Made by a program: the position numbers and the translations under genes. Under the pieces are notes generated by a model. That model was not told the origin of the DNA, ran no database searches, and saw only the letters and a list, made by a program, of their open reading frames with translations. Positions 1-9,100 of a DNA stretch of 64,000 bases are shown here, in pieces. Source of the stretch: an uncultured Hymenobacter sp. (GTDB taxonomy: Bacteria; Bacteroidota; Bacteroidia; Cytophagales; Hymenobacteraceae); contig CAJYPK010000033.1 in assembly GCA_913776615.1 (NCBI GenBank), positions 94,202-158,201 of the forward strand, written 5' to 3'. Position 1 is the stretch's first letter, and each line of letters starts with the position of its first letter.

Positions 1-1215
1 TCTTTTACTAAAAGCGACTACGTTCGGGCATTATTTGATGAGGGTATTGAGGTACTGAAGTACCCGGTTTATCCCGTCAATTACTATCAGGGTACTTGGA
101 TTGACCATCCCGCTCAGACTAATCTATACGTGTTGCCCGAGCCACTTAAGCAGGCTTGCGTCAGTGATTTTTTGCTAGTGCGAAACAACGGTGGGGATAG
201 TGATTTCGCACCGAAGAATTATCAGGAGTGGCTAGAGTTTGCTTTCGGAGAAACTTTTGCCAACACTTTTCCCCGGGCCTACACCAAAAAATACTGGACT
301 ACGGAGCCCGCAAACTTAACTACCGATTGGGTTGGTTCCCGAGTCTACTTTCCTGAGGTAGAAGACGTAGTGCAGGGTGCGCAAGGCCCTTTGACCAAAG
401 CTACGCACTATATCTCCTCAGTATATTACCCTGCCAAAGGTGGGTACTTCTCGTTCGCAACCAAACTGGCCGCTGGCGCCAACGTGCAATATGGGAAGAA
501 ATTATCTCACATATCATTTGCTGAACGGGAAGTGCGTTTTGCTGATGGTACGAAAGTGCAGTACGAAAAATTAATTAATACTATCCCGCTGCCAGTTTTA
601 ATTAAGAATAGTGATGCGCCGGAAGATATAAAGCAGGCTGCGGAACGGCTGAGCTGTTCGTCCGTGCTAATTCTCAATATTGCAGCAAATCATCCTACGC
701 AACGGGCTAACCAATGGCTGTATGTATACGATGAAGACAAGCATAGTACTCGAATTAATTTTACGGAATTGCTGTCGCCTAACAATGGGCCGGCTGGTAA
801 AACCGGCATTCAGGTAGAGGTTTATTTTTCGAAATACAAGCCTTTGATTGAGAACTTCGATGATATAGCAAGTAAGGTCATTGATGAACTCGTAGAAATG
901 CAGTTGTTGCAAAGCAAAGATTCCGTTGAATCCATTGAGAAGAAATGGCTCGACTGGGCTAACGTTATCTTCGATAATCAGCGTCAAGGAGCGTTGGATA
1001 AGGTATTAAACTGGCTATCTACGCAAGGATTGGATCGAGAATCTGACGATTTAGCTTCTACAACCGATTGGGTAAAGAAATTTGAAACCAATCCTACGCC
1101 GAGTAACGCAACAGTTTTCTTGGCAGGTCGTTTTGCACAGTGGAACTATTATTGGACTGATGACTGCGTGCTGCGGGGTAAATACATCGGTGCAGTATGG
1201 GCTGGTAGAGATTAA
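1..1215 (+). CDS. FAD-dependent amine-oxidase/protoporphyrinogen-oxidase-like protein (5' partial)
   Basis: The frame is open from base 1, so the N-terminal FAD-binding Rossmann motif lies outside the window; 404 residues and the stop remain. The visible part has the pattern of flavin oxidoreductases related to protoporphyrinogen oxidase and UDP-galactopyranose mutase found in polysaccharide loci: WIDHPAQTNLY, then FGETFANTFPRAYTKKYW, and a C-terminal AGRFAQWNYYWTDDC segment that in this superfamily closes the flavin site. The substrate cannot be told; in this context a sugar-nucleotide or lipid-linked sugar oxidation is possible. It is 30 nt upstream of a GT2 gene on the same strand, so it probably heads or continues the surface-polysaccharide operon. 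Base use is AT-richer than in the rest of the window. A GTG at 130 is an internal codon, not a needed start. Confidence 0.7.
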   Translation, partial: SFTKSDYVRALFDEGIEVLKYPVYPVNYYQGTWIDHPAQTNLYVLPEPLKQACVSDFLLVRNNGGDSDFAPKNYQEWLEFAFGETFANTFPRAYTKKYWTTEPANLTTDWVGSRVYFPEVEDVVQGAQGPLTKATHYISSVYYPAKGGYFSFATKLAAGANVQYGKKLSHISFAEREVRFADGTKVQYEKLINTIPLPVLIKNSDAPEDIKQAAERLSCSSVLILNIAANHPTQRANQWLYVYDEDKHSTRINFTELLSPNNGPAGKTGIQVEVYFSKYKPLIENFDDIASKVIDELVEMQLLQSKDSVESIEKKWLDWANVIFDNQRQGALDKVLNWLSTQGLDRESDDLASTTDWVKKFETNPTPSNATVFLAGRFAQWNYYWTDDCVLRGKYIGAVWAGRD

Positions 1216-1245
1216 CCTTCGCCCATTCATTTCTTTTAGCTTGTT

Positions 1246-2175
1246 ATGAGTGTCCAAAAATTAGTATCCATCAGCGTGCCCACCTATAACAGGGCTGAAG
1301 ATCTTGACCGTTGCCTTGGTAGTATATTATCGCAAGTAGCCGGATTAGAAGATTTCGTAGAGGTATATGTCTCGAATAATGCTTCGACTGATAATACGCG
1401 CGAGATTATTAAAAAATACCTAGACCAAGGCTACCCCCTAATTGCCTTGGAAAATCCAACTAATCTAGGTCACGATGGCAATCTGGAGAGCTTGTACGAG
1501 AAAGCTAACACGCCTTATTTCTGGCTATTTGGTGACGATGATTGCCTGATGCCGGGGATGCTTAAGCCTATCGTGGACGTATTGCGTAGCGGATCTTATG
1601 GTATCGTGTACCTACCTAGTCGTTGGTTTCGGGGAGAGTTTAAGCTGTTGGACAGTGAGCGGGAGCAGTATAAGCAGTTCTCCTACAAGGTAGTGCCAGA
1701 TACTATTGAGTATCTGAAACTCACGCATTATTGGATTACTTTCCTAACTGGAAATATTATTAATAAAGGATTAGTAAAAGATAAAGTGAAAGTAGATCGC
1801 TTTCACGGATCCATGATGACTTACCTGGGTTGGTTTATTCCGGCACTTTTTGTAGGTAGTAAAGCCGTTGTTGAACAGAACTGTATTATATGTAAGAGTA
1901 CGGAACGTGGCGGCTATAAAGTATTTGAAACCTTCGGGCGTAAGTTTAGTAGTATTCTGGCTGAATACGTGCCTGAGCATGGTACGGCCTTTAAGCGCGT
2001 GATCGAGGATAACATGGCAAAGAGCTTCTTTCCACAGTTTACGAAAGGAGATCCGGCATTTAAGATGGAGAATTACTTTCAGGTGCTGCTACCTATCTAT
2101 TGGCGTTATCCATCATTCTGGAAAATGATGGCTCGCACCCGCATTGATGCTGCTAAAAGCTTGTTGAAAGGATGA
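1246..2175 (+). CDS. Glycosyltransferase family 2
   Basis: A 309-residue protein with a GT-A fold. It starts VSISVPTYNRAEDLDRCLGS, has the nucleotide-sugar binding stretch VYVSNNASTDNTREI, and carries a metal-binding GDDD motif (FGDDDCLMPG, about residue 98) in place of the usual DxD. GDDD is typical of the abequosyltransferase-like and rhamnosyltransferase-like branch of GT2. It has no membrane anchor, so it is probably cytoplasmic and peripheral to the inner membrane. The ATG is clear, and the stop overlaps the start of the acyltransferase in ATGA, so the two are translationally coupled. Donor and acceptor sugars are unknown. Confidence 0.85.
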   Translation: MSVQKLVSISVPTYNRAEDLDRCLGSILSQVAGLEDFVEVYVSNNASTDNTREIIKKYLDQGYPLIALENPTNLGHDGNLESLYEKANTPYFWLFGDDDCLMPGMLKPIVDVLRSGSYGIVYLPSRWFRGEFKLLDSEREQYKQFSYKVVPDTIEYLKLTHYWITFLTGNIINKGLVKDKVKVDRFHGSMMTYLGWFIPALFVGSKAVVEQNCIICKSTERGGYKVFETFGRKFSSILAEYVPEHGTAFKRVIEDNMAKSFFPQFTKGDPAFKMENYFQVLLPIYWRYPSFWKMMARTRIDAAKSLLKG

Positions 2176-2747
2176 GTATACTAAGTCGAGCCAAACGCAT
2201 CGTAAGGCCCTTACTACCGCGAGAGCGGGGGTATAATATAAAGCGATTTAAACATTTCGGCGTAGGATCCAGCTTACCTGAACAGTGCATAATTAAAAAC
2301 GAGCAATATATTTCTATTGGGCGCAACTTTTATTCGCTGTACAATCTGCGCATTGAGGCTTGGGATTCGTACAGTGGGCAGCAGTTTACACCAGAGATTA
2401 TAATAGGTGATAATGTTAATATAAATACTGATTGCCATATTGGTTGCATTGATAAAATTATTATCGGTGATAATGTATTAATGGCTAGTCGCATTTATAT
2501 TTCAGATCATTCACATGGTGAAATTACTACCGCTGCCTTAAGCTTGCCGCCCGTACGGCGTCCCCTCCATTCAAAAGGCCCCGTTATTATTGGAAACAAC
2601 GTTTGGATAGGGGAGGGCGTATGCATTTTACCTGGAATAACAGTCGGAGAAAATGCTATTATCGGAGCCAATGCCGTTGTAACAAAAGACGTCCCGGCCA
2701 ACGCAGTAGTGGGAGGTAATCCAGCCCGAATCATCCGTACGCTTTAA
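2172..2747 (+). CDS. Hexapeptide-repeat acyltransferase (LbH/maltose O-acetyltransferase type)
   Basis: A 191-residue left-handed beta-helix protein. Hexapeptide turns such as IIIGDNVNINTDCHIG, IIIGDNVLMAS and VIIGNNVWIGEGVCIL run through residues 75-180, and the C-terminus NAVVGGNPARII is diagnostic of CoA-dependent O-acyltransferases of the NodL/LacA/WbbJ group. The conserved histidine is in DHSHGE (about residue 115). It probably O-acetylates a sugar of the surface polysaccharide built by the neighbouring transferases. It overlaps the preceding GT2 by 4 nt, and a hairpin terminator follows. Confidence 0.85.
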   Translation: MSILSRAKRIVRPLLPRERGYNIKRFKHFGVGSSLPEQCIIKNEQYISIGRNFYSLYNLRIEAWDSYSGQQFTPEIIIGDNVNINTDCHIGCIDKIIIGDNVLMASRIYISDHSHGEITTAALSLPPVRRPLHSKGPVIIGNNVWIGEGVCILPGITVGENAIIGANAVVTKDVPANAVVGGNPARIIRTL

Positions 2748-2765
2748 TGCAATGACAAAACAAAG

Positions 2766-2791
2766 GGCCTGCCGTTAGCCAGCGGTGGGCC
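2766..2791 (+). terminator. Hairpin terminator after the acyltransferase
   Basis: GGCCTGCCG (2766-2774) pairs with CGGTGGGCC (2783-2791) over 9 bp including two G-T wobbles, with an 8-nt loop. Only a short T run follows, so termination may be partial. Confidence 0.5.
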
Positions 2792-2860
2792 TTCGTGTGT
2801 AAAATAGCGAGCCCTCCCGCTAGTCCATTGGCTCTGGCAACCGGGTGGGATAGTGTGGTG

Positions 2861-2868
2861 TATCTTTG
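2861..2868 (+). promoter_or_regulatory. Bacteroidetes -7 promoter box (TATCTTTG)
   Basis: An exact match to TAnnTTTG in the 274-nt gap before the ABC transporter; no clear -33 TTTG at 19-21 nt spacing. It predicts a transcript start near 2873 and a leader of about 150 nt. This would make 3022 onward a separate transcription unit from the first three genes. Confidence 0.5.
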
Positions 2869-2901
2869 CCGATAGACCCGATTTGTACGAATGAGCCTAA
2901 G

Positions 2902-2986
2902 CCGCTGATGGAGCGGTAAGCGGGCGTTGTCCGCTAGTTACAAAAGCGCTAAAAAATGTGCGTCTACTTCGCGCAGCGCAGCTGCG
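2902..2986 (+). other. Leader with three small hairpins upstream of the ABC transporter
   Basis: Three short inverted repeats follow the predicted transcript start: CCGCT/AGCGG (2902-2916), AGCGG/CCGCT (2919-2935) and CGCAGC-GCA-GCTGCG (2972-2986). The first two can also pair alternatively with each other because their arms are reciprocal. No known riboswitch was recognised; this may be a structured leader. Confidence 0.35.
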
Positions 2987-3021
2987 TAGGAAATAGGCCC
3001 CAGCATTAGTTTTAAGTTATC

Positions 3022-4785
3022 ATGAACCAAGGTATAGTTTGGCGCTCTCTCGATAGTATCCGTTACTATTTGTCGCCGCAGGATAAGCGCAAAGCCATAG
3101 TTATGCTAATGTGGCTGATAATTTCTTCGGTGCTCGACGTATTTGGCCTAGCTTCGCTGGTGCCAATCATTATGGCGGCATCGAAGCCGGGTTCTATCCT
3201 TGCCAATAAGTATGGTCACTGGCTGTACACGACCTTGGGTTTCACGACAGAAAAAGGCTTTCTAGTATTTTTAATAGTAGGTCTATTTGTATTCTTTTTG
3301 GTGAAGAATATATTCTCTACTCTTATCAACTACCAACAAGTAAAATTTACGGCCAAATTGGCCGTGCAAGTTATTTCTGCCCAATTTCAAAAGCATATTA
3401 ATCTTCCTTATCTAAAATTTAATGAAGTTGGATCGCCCAATTTTATGAATAGCACACTTACGATTTCTAATGCTTATATTAATGGAATCGTACGTCAGTT
3501 GTTTATCCTTTTTGCTGAAGTTATTATTGTTATACTCGTGATAGCTGGTATGTTATTCTATCAGCCGCAGTTATTTGTCATTCTGGGAGTAGTACTGGTG
3601 CCTAGTATGGTGCTGATTTATAGATTACTTCGCATTAGAGCGCATAACGTCGGGGTAAAGCTCAATGTATTACGTCCGATGAGCTATCCGCCGATAGTTG
3701 AATCCTTCTTAGGATTTGTAGAATTGCGGCTTGCTGGCAAACAGCAGCAGTTCAAGCACTATCTAATAGAAAACCAAGATAATATTCAAGAACTGGAGGC
3801 CAGTGGCTACCTCTATTCGCTGATTCCGCAGCGTCTCATTGAGATGGTGGCCATTACGTCCATCGTGCTCATTTTTCTGTATTCGTTACTACTAGCTGGT
3901 AATACAACCGAATTAGTAACCATTATTGGGCTATTCGCGGCGGCTGCTTACCGGCTCATGCCATCGATGAACCGCATTCTGATGTCCATCGTTTCGATGC
4001 GGCAAAACCAATACGTGCTTGATGACCTTATGCAGATGCGGGAGTATCTAACCGCATCTAAGCCCGCGCAGCTTCCCCTAAAGTTTCAGCATTACATCTC
4101 CTTTGAAAACCTGTCATTCACCTTTCCGGGAGGGGAGAGGCCGGTAGTACAGAATATTTCACTGCGGATAGCACGTGGCGAAAAAGTCGGATTTATTGGC
4201 ACTTCGGGTTCTGGTAAAACGACGCTAATGAACTTATTGCTGCGTTCTTATACCGAGCAGCAAGGGTCCATTACGGTCGATGGCGTGCCGCTGACGCCGG
4301 AAAACGAAAGCGCCTGGTTTGGATTGGTTGGCTACGTAAAACAGGATACCTTCTTGATGGAGGCCTCTATCGAGGAGAATATTACACTGCGCGATACGCA
4401 GATAGATGCCAAGCGTATGCAGTACGCGCTGGAGCAGGCATCGCTAACTGATTTTGTGGCTAGCCTGCCGGAAGGTTTGCAAACGCCGATCGGCGAGCGC
4501 GGCTCGCGCTTGTCGGGTGGTCAGCGTCAGCGCATCGGTATCGCCCGGGCGCTTTACAAGCGCGCCGAGGTGCTGCTATTGGACGAGGCCACCAGTGCTT
4601 TGGACAACGAGACGGAACGCGAGGTGAGCGAGGCTATCAATAAACTGTCGCACACGAACATGACGATTCTAATTATCGCTCACCGTTTGACTACGCTGCA
4701 AGACTGTGACCGGATATTTGAACTGAAAGACGGCCGCATCTGGGCCGAACACACGTACGAGAGCTTAATGCAACAGCACGCCTAG
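3022..4785 (+). CDS. ABC transporter, fused permease and ATPase (PglK/MsbA-like exporter)
   Basis: A 587-residue half-transporter of the expected length. About five or six transmembrane segments occupy residues 20-320 (for example VMLMWLIISSVLDVFGLASL near the N-terminus). The nucleotide-binding domain follows with Walker A GTSGSGKTT (about 393), signature LSGGQRQR (about 497), Walker B VLLLDEAT (about 520) and the switch His in IIAHRLTT. The family flips lipid-linked oligosaccharides or lipids across the inner membrane as homodimers. Between acyltransferase and glycosyltransferase genes, a lipid-linked polysaccharide unit is the likely cargo. The next gene starts 39 nt downstream. Confidence 0.85.
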   Translation: MNQGIVWRSLDSIRYYLSPQDKRKAIVMLMWLIISSVLDVFGLASLVPIIMAASKPGSILANKYGHWLYTTLGFTTEKGFLVFLIVGLFVFFLVKNIFSTLINYQQVKFTAKLAVQVISAQFQKHINLPYLKFNEVGSPNFMNSTLTISNAYINGIVRQLFILFAEVIIVILVIAGMLFYQPQLFVILGVVLVPSMVLIYRLLRIRAHNVGVKLNVLRPMSYPPIVESFLGFVELRLAGKQQQFKHYLIENQDNIQELEASGYLYSLIPQRLIEMVAITSIVLIFLYSLLLAGNTTELVTIIGLFAAAAYRLMPSMNRILMSIVSMRQNQYVLDDLMQMREYLTASKPAQLPLKFQHYISFENLSFTFPGGERPVVQNISLRIARGEKVGFIGTSGSGKTTLMNLLLRSYTEQQGSITVDGVPLTPENESAWFGLVGYVKQDTFLMEASIEENITLRDTQIDAKRMQYALEQASLTDFVASLPEGLQTPIGERGSRLSGGQRQRIGIARALYKRAEVLLLDEATSALDNETEREVSEAINKLSHTNMTILIIAHRLTTLQDCDRIFELKDGRIWAEHTYESLMQQHA

Positions 4786-4824
4786 AGCAGTGCATCAGCG
4801 GCTTAGCCGCGAATTTACCAACTC

Positions 4825-6153
4825 ATGCACGACGCAAATAGCTCCTATTTTAAATTTTTGCAGGAAGAGTTGCTTCAAACCCGTTTACAGCGCCAACAGC
4901 TGGAAGAGGAACTGGAGCAGCACATGGGGTTTAGCAAGGCATTACGCCATGCCTGGGCATATGGGCTGGGGGCGCTGCGGTTGCGAGCCCAGCGCTTTTA
5001 CCATCGGTATTTCTCGGCCGAGCGTAGACAGCGGAGAGCTTGGCAGCAACCGGGCAACCCTGAGTACACGCCTTACCACATCGAATTGATGCCCCCAGCC
5101 GTGGCCAAGCGCAAGCGCGTAGTACACGCCATCGCCTCCTTCGCGGTTGGTGGTTCGCAGCAGCTGATAGTCGATATCATGGAGGGGAGTAGTGATCTGT
5201 ACGAGCATCAGGTTATTCTGTACAACGACTACGAATCGAGATACTACACGGGGGTACCCATCACGGAAATGGCGTATATGCGCCATACCGACGAAGCACT
5301 GGCACTTTTTCGCGAGCTAAAGCCTGATATTGTCCACGTGCATTATTGGGGCAATCGTCAAAACGGCTACGAGCATTGGCGGTGGTACCACCAGATATTT
5401 GAGGCGGCGTTTGCCTATGGGGCGCACGTGATTGAAAACTGCAATAATCCAATTGTTCCGTATCTGCACGAGAAGATTGAGCGATACGCTTACGTGAGCA
5501 AATACGCCCAAGATTACTTTGGTATTCCTTCGCCCAACAACCAGGTGGTGTATCCGGGGTCGAATTTCTCCGTATTCACGCGCCCCGATGAGCCGATGCC
5601 GCAAGACTGCATTGGGATGGTGTACCGGCTGGACCGCGATAAGCTCAATGCAGAGTCGATAGACGTGTTTATCAAGGTGATTCAGCGGCGGCCTCAGACC
5701 AAGGCGCTTATCGTTGGTAAGGGATATTATGACGAACTATACCGGCAAAAAGTAGCCGATGCCGGTCTGACTGATAAGATCGAATTCACGGGGGTTATTC
5801 CGTATAAAGAGCTGCCTAATTATTACCGGCGCATGTCGGTATTCGTGGCACCAGTGCATAAAGAAAGCTTCGGCCAAGTAACGCCGTTTGCCATGAACAT
5901 GCGTATTCCGGTAGCAGCTTACGAAGTGGGGGCGCTGCGGGAAATCTTGGTCAACGACGACGTTTTTGCCCCGGCTGGCGATAGCGACGCCTTGGCCGAT
6001 ACCATTGTGCGTCTGCTCGACCAGCCCACCCGCTTAAAAGAGCTGGGGCAGTTTAACCGCGAACGAGCGCAGCGGTTTTTCTCGCTGGAGGCAATGGTAA
6101 ATGCCTACCGAGAAATGTACGCTGAGCTATTAGCGCAGCCCCAAGCAACGTAA
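4825..6153 (+). CDS. Glycosyltransferase family 4 with N-terminal coiled coil
   Basis: A 442-residue protein. Residues 8-35 (FLQEELLQTRLQRQQLEEEL...) form a Leu/Glu-rich amphipathic coiled coil, followed by a basic stretch that could contact membrane. A GT-B fold follows: KRVVHAIASFAVGGSQQLIV is the N-terminal Rossmann domain, and from residue 265 the C-terminal domain includes ALIVGKGYYDELYRQKV and the donor region KESFGQVTPFAMNM. The second Glu of the usual E-x7-E pair is replaced, which is seen in some GT4 branches. The substrate is unknown. It lies 4 nt ahead of a GT2 gene, so they form one operon. Confidence 0.8.
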   Translation: MHDANSSYFKFLQEELLQTRLQRQQLEEELEQHMGFSKALRHAWAYGLGALRLRAQRFYHRYFSAERRQRRAWQQPGNPEYTPYHIELMPPAVAKRKRVVHAIASFAVGGSQQLIVDIMEGSSDLYEHQVILYNDYESRYYTGVPITEMAYMRHTDEALALFRELKPDIVHVHYWGNRQNGYEHWRWYHQIFEAAFAYGAHVIENCNNPIVPYLHEKIERYAYVSKYAQDYFGIPSPNNQVVYPGSNFSVFTRPDEPMPQDCIGMVYRLDRDKLNAESIDVFIKVIQRRPQTKALIVGKGYYDELYRQKVADAGLTDKIEFTGVIPYKELPNYYRRMSVFVAPVHKESFGQVTPFAMNMRIPVAAYEVGALREILVNDDVFAPAGDSDALADTIVRLLDQPTRLKELGQFNRERAQRFFSLEAMVNAYREMYAELLAQPQAT

Positions 6154-6157
6154 GCCC

Positions 6158-7135
6158 ATGCCTACTACCCAGCCACTCATTAGTGTCATTATTCCGTGTT
6201 ACAACTACGCGGCTTACATGCACGATGCCATCGATAGTATTTTAGCCCAGACCTACCAGAACTGGGAAATGCTGATTATCGATGATGGCTCAAAAGATAA
6301 TACGGCGGCTATTGCGCAGCGCTACGCTGCTCAGGACGCCCGTATTACTTATCACTACCAGGCCAACCGGGGGCTATCGGCCGCCCGCAATACTGGGCTG
6401 GGGCTAGCCAAGGGCGAATACGTACAGTTGCTCGATGCCGATGATTACCTGGCGCCTGAAAAGCTGGCGCTGCACGCGGCGCTGCTGCGCGAGCGGCCGG
6501 AAGTAGCGCTTGTGTTCGGGGATACGTACAATTTTAAGCACGCGGAAGCGGTAGCTGAGCGCACGATAGTACCCTTGCACCTACGAATGGGTCCTCGCTC
6601 GGGGCAGGGGCAAGAGCTGGCGCTGCACATGGCCCACGATAACATGTTTTTACCCGGCAACCCGGTATTTCGCAAATCGCTGGCCGACCGGATTGGCAGT
6701 TTCAACGAACAATTATTTTCGCTCGAAGACTGGCATTTCTGGTACCGCGGTGTTCTGTTGGGGGCGGCGTACCTGTATGATAATCGGCCCGGTACGGAGT
6801 TTTATGCTCGCACGCACGGCAATAATATGTCGGGCAACCGGTATAAGATGTGGAAATACAAAATCCACGCCCGTCACTTACTTATCGAGCAGATGCAAAG
6901 CCAGCAACCTGCAACGGCACCTGCCGGCTTGGATTTGAAACCGTTGCTAGCTGAGCACCTGGTATTACTGTATGAGGAACAGGCCCGCTACAATCTGTTA
7001 TTTGAAAGCGTAGGCCAAGGCGTAGCTAATACTGTGCGCTATTTTTTGAAGGGGAAGAAGTCGGGGCATATCTGGTACGACAGCGCTTACTGGTTGAAGG
7101 AGCGCTTATTGGGCCGTAATAAAATTAAGCCGTGA
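6158..7135 (+). CDS. Glycosyltransferase family 2
   Basis: A 325-residue GT-A protein: ISVIIPCYNYAAYMHDAIDS at the N-terminus, LIIDDGSKDNT for UDP-sugar binding, RGLSAARNTGL, and DxD-type LDADDYLAPEKL (about residue 92). The catalytic-domain C-terminal part contains EDWHFWYRGV, an ED-x-W motif typical of processive and non-processive GT2 enzymes of O-antigen loci. The start lies 4 nt after the upstream stop. No membrane segments are visible. Donor and acceptor are unknown. Confidence 0.85.
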   Translation: MPTTQPLISVIIPCYNYAAYMHDAIDSILAQTYQNWEMLIIDDGSKDNTAAIAQRYAAQDARITYHYQANRGLSAARNTGLGLAKGEYVQLLDADDYLAPEKLALHAALLRERPEVALVFGDTYNFKHAEAVAERTIVPLHLRMGPRSGQGQELALHMAHDNMFLPGNPVFRKSLADRIGSFNEQLFSLEDWHFWYRGVLLGAAYLYDNRPGTEFYARTHGNNMSGNRYKMWKYKIHARHLLIEQMQSQQPATAPAGLDLKPLLAEHLVLLYEEQARYNLLFESVGQGVANTVRYFLKGKKSGHIWYDSAYWLKERLLGRNKIKP

Positions 7136-7169
7136 GCCAGCCGAGGCACGTAGTATTTCTTGCACAAGT

Positions 7170-8072
7170 ATGATTACCTGGCTAAAAAAGCATTGGCTGC
7201 TCGCCGATGGTGCCGTTTTTCGGCAGCTTCGAGCGGTACCCGATTCGATGGTGCGCACTGAGCATGGTCGCATCATTTTACACAATTGGAAAGGATTACT
7301 ACAAATTTGGCTGCGCTTTGCCAAAAAGCGCTTGCCCGGCGGCCTGCCCTACGTGCGGGTAAATAATTCTTTTCGAGGTTACTATCACTGGATACTCGAA
7401 AGCGTGCCGCAGTTGCTGGAAGCGCGGCGGACTATTTCAGACTTTACCCTGCTGTTGCCCGCCTCGTATACCGAGGCTTTTTATACTGATACCTTGCGTC
7501 TGTTGCAGCTCACGAAAGTAGAGCGCCTGCAGCCGCAGACCATGTACTACGTGCCGGAACTGGCCCTCCCAGTTTTGCCGGAGCCTCAGGGCAACTATTC
7601 GGCCGCGACCATGCGCGAAGTGAAGAACGTGCTGTTTGCCGCCGCCGGGATAGTGCCAGCCCCTAAGCCGACGCGCTTGTACATCAGCCGCCGTAAAGCT
7701 CCGCGCCGGAAGGTGCTGAACGAGGCAGAGCTAGAGCAGCTACTGGGCCGCTACGGCTTTCAGTGCGTGTGCCTAGAGGATTTTTCCTTTGAGGACCAGC
7801 TTCGCCTGTGCGCCAGTGCCAACGTGCTCGTTAGTATGCACGGTGCGGGGTTATCGAATATGATATTCATGCCCGAGCAGACCACGGTAGTAGAGTTTCG
7901 CAAGTTCGATGACGGGCATAACTACTTCTTTACCCGGCTGGGCGAAACGCTAGGCTACCAGTATCACTTGCTTTATTGCCCGGCTGCCGATGAGCAGCAG
8001 TCTGTGCAAGATGCTGACTTGTACGTAGATGTTGCTGAGCTTGAAGTTATTTTGCAGCAATTACCCGCGTAG
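7170..8072 (+). CDS. Glycosyltransferase family 61 (DUF563) protein
   Basis: A 300-residue protein. The C-terminal half shows the GT61 signature: TRLYISRRKAPRRKVLNEAE, then the acceptor/donor-site block SMHGAGLSNMIFMPEQTTVVEF (about residues 223-245). The FRGYYHWILESVPQL segment near residue 75 is also typical. Bacterial GT61 members sit in capsule and exopolysaccharide clusters, but few have a defined reaction. It lies 34 nt behind the GT2 gene and 25 nt ahead of the next. No signal peptide is seen. Confidence 0.8.
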   Translation: MITWLKKHWLLADGAVFRQLRAVPDSMVRTEHGRIILHNWKGLLQIWLRFAKKRLPGGLPYVRVNNSFRGYYHWILESVPQLLEARRTISDFTLLLPASYTEAFYTDTLRLLQLTKVERLQPQTMYYVPELALPVLPEPQGNYSAATMREVKNVLFAAAGIVPAPKPTRLYISRRKAPRRKVLNEAELEQLLGRYGFQCVCLEDFSFEDQLRLCASANVLVSMHGAGLSNMIFMPEQTTVVEFRKFDDGHNYFFTRLGETLGYQYHLLYCPAADEQQSVQDADLYVDVAELEVILQQLPA

Positions 8073-8097
8073 GTAACGCATTCCGTCCTCCCAGGTC

Positions 8098-9084
8098 ATG
8101 ACTCAGGTGAAAGTTTCTGTTTTAATTCCCGCCTATAATGCGGGGCCTTACATCGAGCAAACGCTGGCCTCTGTAGTAGGCCAAACCTGGCCGCACGTGG
8201 AAGTAATAGTGGTAGACGACGGCTCACGCGATGATACGTTGGCCAAAGCCCGCCGCTACGCCAGCGACCAGGTGCAGGTAGTATCGCAGGCTAACGCTGG
8301 GGCCAGTGCTGCCCGTAACCGCGCCTTTGCGCTAGCTACTGGCGACTACATCCAGTACCTCGACGCCGACGACCTGCTGCACCCCGATAAAATACGTGCG
8401 CAGCTGCAGTGCCTGGCCCAGCACCCAGAAGCCAAGCTGTCGGCCTCGGCCTGGGGAATGTTTTACGATGAGCCGGATGAGCAGAGCCTGCGCCCTACGG
8501 TACTGTGGCAGGATTACCACGACCCCGTACAGTGGCTGGTAACTGCTTGGGAAAACGGCGTGTGGATGCAGCCCTCGGCGTGGCTGACGCACCGCTCACT
8601 TATTGAAGCGGCGGGACCTTGGGACGAGCAGATCTCGCTGCACGATGACGGGGAGTTTTTTAGCCGGGTGCTGCTCCAGACCCGGGATATCATATTTTGC
8701 GAAGCTGCTAAGTCGTTTTACCGCAAAGGCTTGCAAGATTCCTTGAGTAGCATCAAGAGCGAGAAGGCCACTAAGTCGCACCTGGCAGTGTGCCAGTCGT
8801 ACGAGAAGTCACTGCTGCAAGCGCGCAACGATTCCCAAACTCGTCAAGCCTGCGCCAATAATTACCAGCGGCTCATTTACGAATATTATCCGCAGCATCC
8901 CGAGATACGGGCGGCGGCGGCGGCGCGGGTGCGGGCGCTGGGCGGCAGCACGGCCCGCCCTTTCGCCACGCCCGCCTTCCGGGTGCTCAACGGCTTGGTA
9001 GGTTGGCGCCTGTCGAAAAAGCTGCAAAATTTTGTGTATCAGTACGGTCTCAACCCAGCTTCCTGGCTGCGCAAGAGCCGCTAA
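8098..9084 (+). CDS. Glycosyltransferase family 2
   Basis: A 328-residue GT-A protein: VSVLIPAYNAGPYIEQTLAS, VIVVDDGSRDDT, GASAARNRAF and the metal-binding LDADDLLHPDKI (about residue 88). Residues 130-200 contain WMQPSAWLTHRSLIEAAGPWDEQISLHDDGEF, where the D/E-rich HDDGEF is the likely catalytic-base region. The next gene begins 16 nt downstream. A longer reading of that gene would overlap this one, which is why a later start was preferred there. Confidence 0.85.
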   Translation: MTQVKVSVLIPAYNAGPYIEQTLASVVGQTWPHVEVIVVDDGSRDDTLAKARRYASDQVQVVSQANAGASAARNRAFALATGDYIQYLDADDLLHPDKIRAQLQCLAQHPEAKLSASAWGMFYDEPDEQSLRPTVLWQDYHDPVQWLVTAWENGVWMQPSAWLTHRSLIEAAGPWDEQISLHDDGEFFSRVLLQTRDIIFCEAAKSFYRKGLQDSLSSIKSEKATKSHLAVCQSYEKSLLQARNDSQTRQACANNYQRLIYEYYPQHPEIRAAAAARVRALGGSTARPFATPAFRVLNGLVGWRLSKKLQNFVYQYGLNPASWLRKSR

Positions 9085-9100
9085 TCTTGTGATAGTTTTT

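Noticed and set aside
4790..5089. A 99-codon frame overlapping the GT4 start
   Set aside because: Ends inside the GT4 gene in another frame and has no family pattern.
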